Origin: Chryseobacterium sp. YIM B08800
Lineage (GTDB): Bacteria; Bacteroidota; Bacteroidia; Flavobacteriales; Weeksellaceae
Direction of reading: 5' to 3'
DNA length: 64,000 nt
NCBI RefSeq assembly: GCF_026163565.1
Contig: NZ_JAPDKN010000003.1
Coordinates: 62,001 to 126,000, forward strand
Numbering within the stretch: position 1 is the stretch's first letter; each line of letters starts with the position of its first letter. Below the pieces are notes generated by a model, which did no database searches, was not told the origin of the DNA, and was given only the letters and a program-made list of their open reading frames with translations. The translations under genes were made by a program, and so were the position numbers. Of the stretch, positions 59,591 to 64,000 are shown in pieces.

Positions 59591-59822
59591 GAGATTCTTG
59601 CCAAGGCGACCTCGGTATGATTATTATCAGGTTCTTGATTTAACACATTTTAACATCTTGCTTAAGTATGTTAAAGAAAAAATAGCTGTAATGCGCCTGT
59701 TTTAATGATTGTGCGTTTTTTTTTATTAAGATTTTTTAACAAAATATATTCGCTTTCCTTTGTTTATCGAAGTTTCTTATTTTTATAATTCTAAAAAATA
59801 GTATTAATAAGTTATAAAAAAA
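59591..59822. other. Upstream region of the C40 gene: repeated TTTAACA sites and a GC hairpin
   Basis: The rest of the 338-base gap between the C40 gene and glnA. It holds TTTAACACATTTTAACATC followed by AAGTATGTTAAAG (three copies or inversions of TTTAACA), and ATGCGCC...GTGCGTTTTTTTTT on the plus strand, a hairpin with a T-run that could end a plus-strand transcript. No ORF of useful length. Nothing here is a confirmed gene. Confidence 0.35.
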
Positions 59823-59844
59823 GTTCTCCGGAAAACCGGAGAAC
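59823..59844 (-). terminator. glnA terminator
   Basis: Perfect 9-bp stem GTTCTCCGG (59823-59831) with CCGGAGAAC (59836-59844), AAAA loop, and T-run on the minus strand, 27 bases past the glnA stop. High G+C for this genome. Confidence 0.85.
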
Positions 59845-59870
59845 CTCACTAATATGGAACTTTACAGATG

Positions 59871-62066
59871 TTATCTTGTGAATAACATTTCTCTATATTT
59901 CGTCATTGGCCAAAGCTCATCATCAACCATCATTTCAAGATCATCAGAAGCATCTCTGATAACATCGAATAGAGGTTTTACTTTGTTGCAGTAGTCTTCT
60001 GCCTGCGTCTGACTTTCTGTTACAGCTCTTGCTGCTTCTCTTGCTTTAATCAAATCTTCAACGCCTAATTTAATTTTAGAAACGTTTTCAGAGATGTTGG
60101 TAATCAAGCTCATTTGCTCTTTAGCCAATGTTTTAAATTCTTTATCTCCGAAGATTTCTTTAAGACCTTTTACGTTCTCAATTAACCTGTTTTGATAATT
60201 TAAAGCAGAAGGAATAATGTGGTTTCTTGCGATATCACTCAATACTCTTGCTTCAATATCAATAACGGTAGAATATTTTTCTAGTTTGATTTCGTTTCTT
60301 GCTTCTACTTCTCTGTGGTTGAAGATTCCTATTTCTTCGTAAAGATCTACAAACTTCTGGTTCATTTCCTGCTTCAAAGCTTCAGGAGTAGTTTTCCAGT
60401 TGTTTAATCCTCTTTTTTCAGCTTCTATAGCCCAGTCTTCAGAATATCCGTCACCTTCAAACATAATGTTTTTACACTGTTTGATGTATTCTCTCAAAAC
60501 ATTGAAAATTGCTTCGTCTTTTTTAAGACCTGTTTCAATTAAAGCATCAACTTCTTTTTTGAAATCGTTTAATTGTTTTGCAGCAATCGTATTCATTACA
60601 GTCATAGATTCTGCACAGTTTGCAGAAGAACCTACCGCTCTGATTTCAAATTTATTTCCTGTAAATGCAAATGGAGAAGTTCTGTTTCTGTCAGTGTTAT
60701 CCAATAAAATTTCAGGAATTTTTCCAACAACATTTAGTTTTAAATCTGTTTTTTCGTCTGGGGAAAGTTTTCCTTCAGTTACTTTTTCAAGCTCTTCCAA
60801 AACTCTGAACAACTGACTTCCGATAAATACGGAAATAATTGCAGGTGGAGCTTCGTTTGCACCCAATCTGTGATCATTACTTGCAGAAGCGATACTTGCT
60901 CTCAAAAGATCTGCATATTCGTGTACTGCTTTAATAGCGTTTACGAAGAATGTTAAGAACTGTAAGTTTTTCTTTGGATTTTTTCCAGGGCTCAACAAGT
61001 TTTCACCTGTGTCGGTTGCTAAAGACCAATTGTTGTGCTTTCCGCTTCCGTTTACTCCAGCGAATGGTTTTTCGTGGAATAAAATATGGAAATGGTGTCT
61101 GTGAGCAATTCTTGCCATAACGTCCATCAACAAAGAGTTGTGGTCTACTGCAACGTTTACTTCTTCAAACATCGGAGCCAACTCAAATTGGTTTGGAGCC
61201 ACTTCGTTGTGTCTTGTAGTAACAGGGATTCCCAATTTCATACATTCTACTTCCAACTCTTTCATGAAATTCATTACTCTTGTAGGAATTGAACCGAAAT
61301 AATGGTCGTCCAATTGCTGTCCTTTTGCAGGAGAATGTCCTAATAAAGTTTTACCTGTTAAAACTAAATCCGGACGCGATTGATACAATGCTGAATCAAC
61401 CAGGAAATATTCTTGCTCCCAACCTAAAGTAGGAGTTACTTTCGTTACATTTTTGTCAAAATACTGCATTACGTTGGTTGCAGCTTCGTCTACAGCATTC
61501 AAAGCTCTTAATAAAGGCGCTTTGTAATCTAATGTTTCTCCTGTGTAAGAGATGAAAATTGAAGGAATACATAAAGTAGTTCCCATAATAAATGCCGGAG
61601 AAGTAGGATCCCAAGCTGTATAACCTCTTGCTTCAAAAGTGTTTCTGATACCACCATTCGGGAAAGAAGATGCATCCGGCTCTTGCTGAATCAATAAGTT
61701 TCCGCTGAATCTTTCGATTGCTCTTCCGCCTTCAATAGGAGTGAAAAAAGAATCGTGTTTTTCTGCAGTACTTCCTGTTAATGGCTGAAACCAGTGAGTG
61801 TAATGAGTAACACCTTTGCTCATTGCCCAGTCTTTCATCGCTACAGCTACCTGATCTGCGATGTGTCTCTGGATTTTTGTTCCTTTTTTCATCGCATCCA
61901 AAATAGATTGGAATGCTTCTTTTGTTAAATATTCTCTCATCGTTTCTTCAGAGAAAACATTTTGACAGAATAATTCTGACAATTTCACAGGAACTTCGAT
62001 AGAATTATCTTTTCTAAAGTCCTTGAATGGTAAAGTTTCTAACGCTTTGAATCTTAAAGTTGACAT
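59871..62066 (-). CDS. glnA: Glutamine synthetase type III
   Basis: Forms glutamine from glutamate, ammonium and ATP. The 731-residue length identifies the large GSIII (GlnN) class typical of Bacteroidota, rather than 450-residue GSI. Conserved segments: WFQPLTGSTAEKHDSF (about 103-118), FPNGGIRNTFEARGYTAWDP (about 139-158), GWEQEYFLVD (about 217-226), GKHNNWSLATDTG (about 320-332) and NRTSPFAFTGNKFEIRAVGS (about 435-454). The ATG at 62066 starts the family-typical MSTLRFKALE; a longer frame to 62150 would begin upstream of the -7 box at 62088. Monocistronic. Confidence 0.94.
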   Translation of the reverse strand: MSTLRFKALETLPFKDFRKDNSIEVPVKLSELFCQNVFSEETMREYLTKEAFQSILDAMKKGTKIQRHIADQVAVAMKDWAMSKGVTHYTHWFQPLTGSTAEKHDSFFTPIEGGRAIERFSGNLLIQQEPDASSFPNGGIRNTFEARGYTAWDPTSPAFIMGTTLCIPSIFISYTGETLDYKAPLLRALNAVDEAATNVMQYFDKNVTKVTPTLGWEQEYFLVDSALYQSRPDLVLTGKTLLGHSPAKGQQLDDHYFGSIPTRVMNFMKELEVECMKLGIPVTTRHNEVAPNQFELAPMFEEVNVAVDHNSLLMDVMARIAHRHHFHILFHEKPFAGVNGSGKHNNWSLATDTGENLLSPGKNPKKNLQFLTFFVNAIKAVHEYADLLRASIASASNDHRLGANEAPPAIISVFIGSQLFRVLEELEKVTEGKLSPDEKTDLKLNVVGKIPEILLDNTDRNRTSPFAFTGNKFEIRAVGSSANCAESMTVMNTIAAKQLNDFKKEVDALIETGLKKDEAIFNVLREYIKQCKNIMFEGDGYSEDWAIEAEKRGLNNWKTTPEALKQEMNQKFVDLYEEIGIFNHREVEARNEIKLEKYSTVIDIEARVLSDIARNHIIPSALNYQNRLIENVKGLKEIFGDKEFKTLAKEQMSLITNISENVSKIKLGVEDLIKAREAARAVTESQTQAEDYCNKVKPLFDVIRDASDDLEMMVDDELWPMTKYREMLFTR

Positions 62067-62087
62067 ATTGGGTTTGATTTTACAGTG

Positions 62088-62095
62088 CAAATTTA
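62088..62095 (-). promoter_or_regulatory. -7 box of glnA
   Basis: Minus-strand TAAATTTG (62095-62088), 21 bases from the ATG at 62066. A TTTTG lies 15 nt upstream of it, slightly close for a standard -33. Confidence 0.55.
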
Positions 62096-62259
62096 CAAAA
62101 AATATGGTTTCAAAATAAAACACCCCTATATTTTTCGAAATATTTTTCATTAAAATACTTAAAAATGAATTGACCCCTGTTTTTATAAAGGGTGATTGTT
62201 TTTGTTATGGTGTTAAATTGATTAATGTTGAAAAGAAAACGAATGAGCTTAGAATTTCT

Positions 62260-62267
62260 TATTTTTG
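62260..62267 (+). promoter_or_regulatory. -7 box of the MORN-repeat gene
   Basis: TATTTTTG fits TAnnTTTG, 16 bases before the ATG at 62284. No -33 TTG at 17-23 nt. Confidence 0.5.
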
Positions 62268-62283
62268 AGTAAATCCGGCTCAA

Positions 62284-64000
62284 ATGATTAAAAAAACGAT
62301 ACTTCTTATTTCTTTTCTATTCTTTCAAATACTTTTCTGTCAAAATACAGATCCTGTTTATTATGATAAGGATTGGAAAGTAACCATAAAAGCAAATGCA
62401 TCATATTATCGATTGATGCCAATGAAAGAAGTTGGCGAATTGGTTTTGATTCAGGATTTTTATATCAATGGAACGCCACAGTTTGAAGGCTATGCTTTTA
62501 AAAAAGATGAAAATGCGTACGTAGGAGACGTTGTTTGGTATAATGAAAACGGGAACGATGATAATTTTCGTCAATATCGAAATGATACAAAAAACCTTAG
62601 TTTGACTTATTACCACACGAATGGTAAGATTCGAAAAAAAGTACAGTATAAGAATGGAGTAAAACATGGCGAGACTATAATTTACAGCTCTGATGGAACG
62701 GTTTTAATGAAAGGGCTTTTTGAGAAAGGTAAACCAACAAGCGGAAGTTTTGAAAAAGTAAAAAATAGTGACAGCTACGATTATAACGCAAAAGTTGAAG
62801 AAATTTCTATGTCTGAAGATAAATCACAAAATAGAACGGAGGTTTCGGCTGTTCCGCCACCGCCGCCACCAGTTCCATCACAAACGGTGGAAGTTGCGCC
62901 ACAAACTGTAGAGCTTTTGGATCCAATTGAAGATGAAGGGATTTCGTCAAAAAAAGCCAAGAATAGAAAAACTGTTACTGAAAAAATATTTTGGAAAGAT
63001 TCGAAACAGCTTGCCCAGGAAACAATCTATGAAATAAGTTCGTATGGTTTTAAACCTATCGGACAGAAGAATTTCGATAAATCAGGAAAGTTAATTCAAT
63101 CTTTAAATGAAAATCATTTTGAAAAATATGGAAACGGAATTGCAAATGGAGCTGAATATACTTATTATCTCCACAATAATTTTGCAACGGGTGTAAAATC
63201 TGTTTCAAGCTTTATTAATGGAGAAAAATCGGGTAAGGAAACTTTGTATTTTCCGAAAGGTGAAATTTCTTTTGAAACTAATTATCGCAATGGTTTGAAA
63301 GATGGTGAAGAAATAGAATTTTCTGAAAATGGAGCGGTGAAAAATAAACGAACATATAAAGAAGGTGAAGCATTTAATGGGAGTTTTAATGAAAATGTAG
63401 GCGAACTTATTGTGAATTTAAATTATGTAAATGGGATTAAAGAAGGAGAAGCAATCGCTAAAAATGAAGATCAACAAATTGTAGCAAAAGGAATTTATAA
63501 AAAAGGAGAACCATACAATGGGGCTTTTGTTGTTGAAACTGGCGATAGTGTCGCGGAATTAATTTCAGTAGAAAATTTTAAGAAAAAAGGTCTACAGAAA
63601 ATTTTCCGCTACAGACTAGAAAATTTACAAAAAACATACACTATTCAAAATGAAAAGCTAGACGGAATGACTACTTTTTATGATAATGGAAAAATTGTTG
63701 GAACATTAGAATATAAAAATGATGAGCCTTACAACGGAACTTTAGTTGGCGACAACCAAACTTCAATTTTCAAAAACGGAAAACTTACTGAAGAGGTGTT
63801 TTTTGAAGATCGTTATAATAAGGATAACATTAAAAAACAAAAATTCTACGAAAACGAAATTTTGGTAAAGGTTAAAGACTATTCGTTTACAATCTCAGAA
63901 AAGCCACAAGATTCTTACGAAGGTGTTTTTAAAAATGAGAAACCTTTTTCAGGATATTTTGAAACCGAATACAGCCATGAATTTAAACAGGTTGATTATT
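62284..64000 (+). CDS. Large exported MORN-repeat-type protein, 3' end outside window
   Basis: The frame opens at ATG 62284-62286 and stays open to the window edge (at least 572 residues). A signal peptide (KKTILLISFLFFQILFCQ) is followed by a run of MORN_2/YwqK-type repeats (KIRKKVQYKNGVKHGETIIY, then GLFEKGKPTSGSF), a Pro-rich break at about 191-198 (PPPPPPVP) and then many further units of the (E/K)xYKxGxxxNGxF form, for example YKEGEAFNGSF, YKKGEPYNGAF, YKNDEPYNGTL and FKNEKPFSGYF. Such proteins fold as beta-hairpin stacks; function not known. Start supported by the -7 box at 62260. C-terminal anchoring or sorting signals cannot be judged. Confidence 0.75.
   Translation, partial: MIKKTILLISFLFFQILFCQNTDPVYYDKDWKVTIKANASYYRLMPMKEVGELVLIQDFYINGTPQFEGYAFKKDENAYVGDVVWYNENGNDDNFRQYRNDTKNLSLTYYHTNGKIRKKVQYKNGVKHGETIIYSSDGTVLMKGLFEKGKPTSGSFEKVKNSDSYDYNAKVEEISMSEDKSQNRTEVSAVPPPPPPVPSQTVEVAPQTVELLDPIEDEGISSKKAKNRKTVTEKIFWKDSKQLAQETIYEISSYGFKPIGQKNFDKSGKLIQSLNENHFEKYGNGIANGAEYTYYLHNNFATGVKSVSSFINGEKSGKETLYFPKGEISFETNYRNGLKDGEEIEFSENGAVKNKRTYKEGEAFNGSFNENVGELIVNLNYVNGIKEGEAIAKNEDQQIVAKGIYKKGEPYNGAFVVETGDSVAELISVENFKKKGLQKIFRYRLENLQKTYTIQNEKLDGMTTFYDNGKIVGTLEYKNDEPYNGTLVGDNQTSIFKNGKLTEEVFFEDRYNKDNIKKQKFYENEILVKVKDYSFTISEKPQDSYEGVFKNEKPFSGYFETEYSHEFKQVDY

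Noticed and set aside
60400..60816. A 138-codon plus-strand frame inside glnA
   Set aside because: Shadow of the well-supported glutamine synthetase III gene; the Ser/Phe-rich composition is that of an antisense frame.

Overview
The window reads as one stretch of a Bacteroidota chromosome, most likely a flavobacterium of the Weeksellaceae type (Chryseobacterium-like). The reasons are low G+C, AT-rich spacers, promoters of the form TTG-N18..20-TAnnTTTG in place of sigma70 sites, almost no Shine-Dalgarno sequences, and lineage-typical families: GldH, a C-terminal type IX secretion sorting domain, GLPGLI, DUF3078, DUF6080, alternative complex III and glutamine synthetase III. The genus is inferred from gene content only. 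No phage, plasmid, CRISPR array, rRNA or tRNA gene was seen.

Layout. 1-6500: a partial gene, a DUF1801 protein, gdhA, dprA, a rhomboid protease and two tandem DUF3078 paralogues. 6500-12800: a lipoprotein with propeller-like repeats, then the iron-sulfur operon sufA-sufB-sufC-(SRPBCC)-sufD, interrupted between sufB and sufC by an inverted-repeat-flanked cassette carrying a frameshifted GxxExxY gene. 12900-20800: a GLPGLI protein, a zinc metallopeptidase, a lipoprotein/lipoprotein/glutathionylspermidine-synthase-like operon, ribH, apt and envelope proteins. 20900-29400: the six-gene alternative complex III operon (actA to actF). 29500-38300: SPOR protein, multi-pass membrane protein, T9SS cargo, SelO, then the ricT-gldH-PBP1A operon. 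38500-46300: FadL-type porin and SGNH lipoprotein, prs-rplY, sufS, an aspartic protease and a nitroreductase. 46500-51850: haem synthesis genes hemA-hemC-hemD-hemE with two envelope genes lodged inside. 52000-57750: rod-shape operon mreB-mreC-mreD-PBP2-rodA. 57870-64000: a pentapeptide-repeat protein, an NlpC/P60 lipoprotein, glnA (type III) and a MORN-repeat protein cut by the window end.

Functional links. SufABCD and SufS supply Fe-S clusters, which the ferredoxin-like part of ActB needs; HemA-E supply the haem for the c-type cytochromes ActA and ActE. GdhA and GlnA-III together cover ammonium assimilation. MreBCD, PBP2, RodA, PBP1A, the amidase, DUF1287 and NlpC/P60 proteins form a large cell-wall set.

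The most notable non-coding observations are: (i) the inverted-repeat GxxExxY cassette in the suf operon; (ii) degenerate tandem repeats with a 7-bp (or 14-bp) period in six places in five intergenic spacers, each with a different unit sequence; (iii) a ~200-bp element with ~40-bp imperfect terminal inverted repeats at 58581-58780; and (iv) five genes where the longest reading frame starts at a TTG lying inside the -7 promoter box, so the true start must be downstream.
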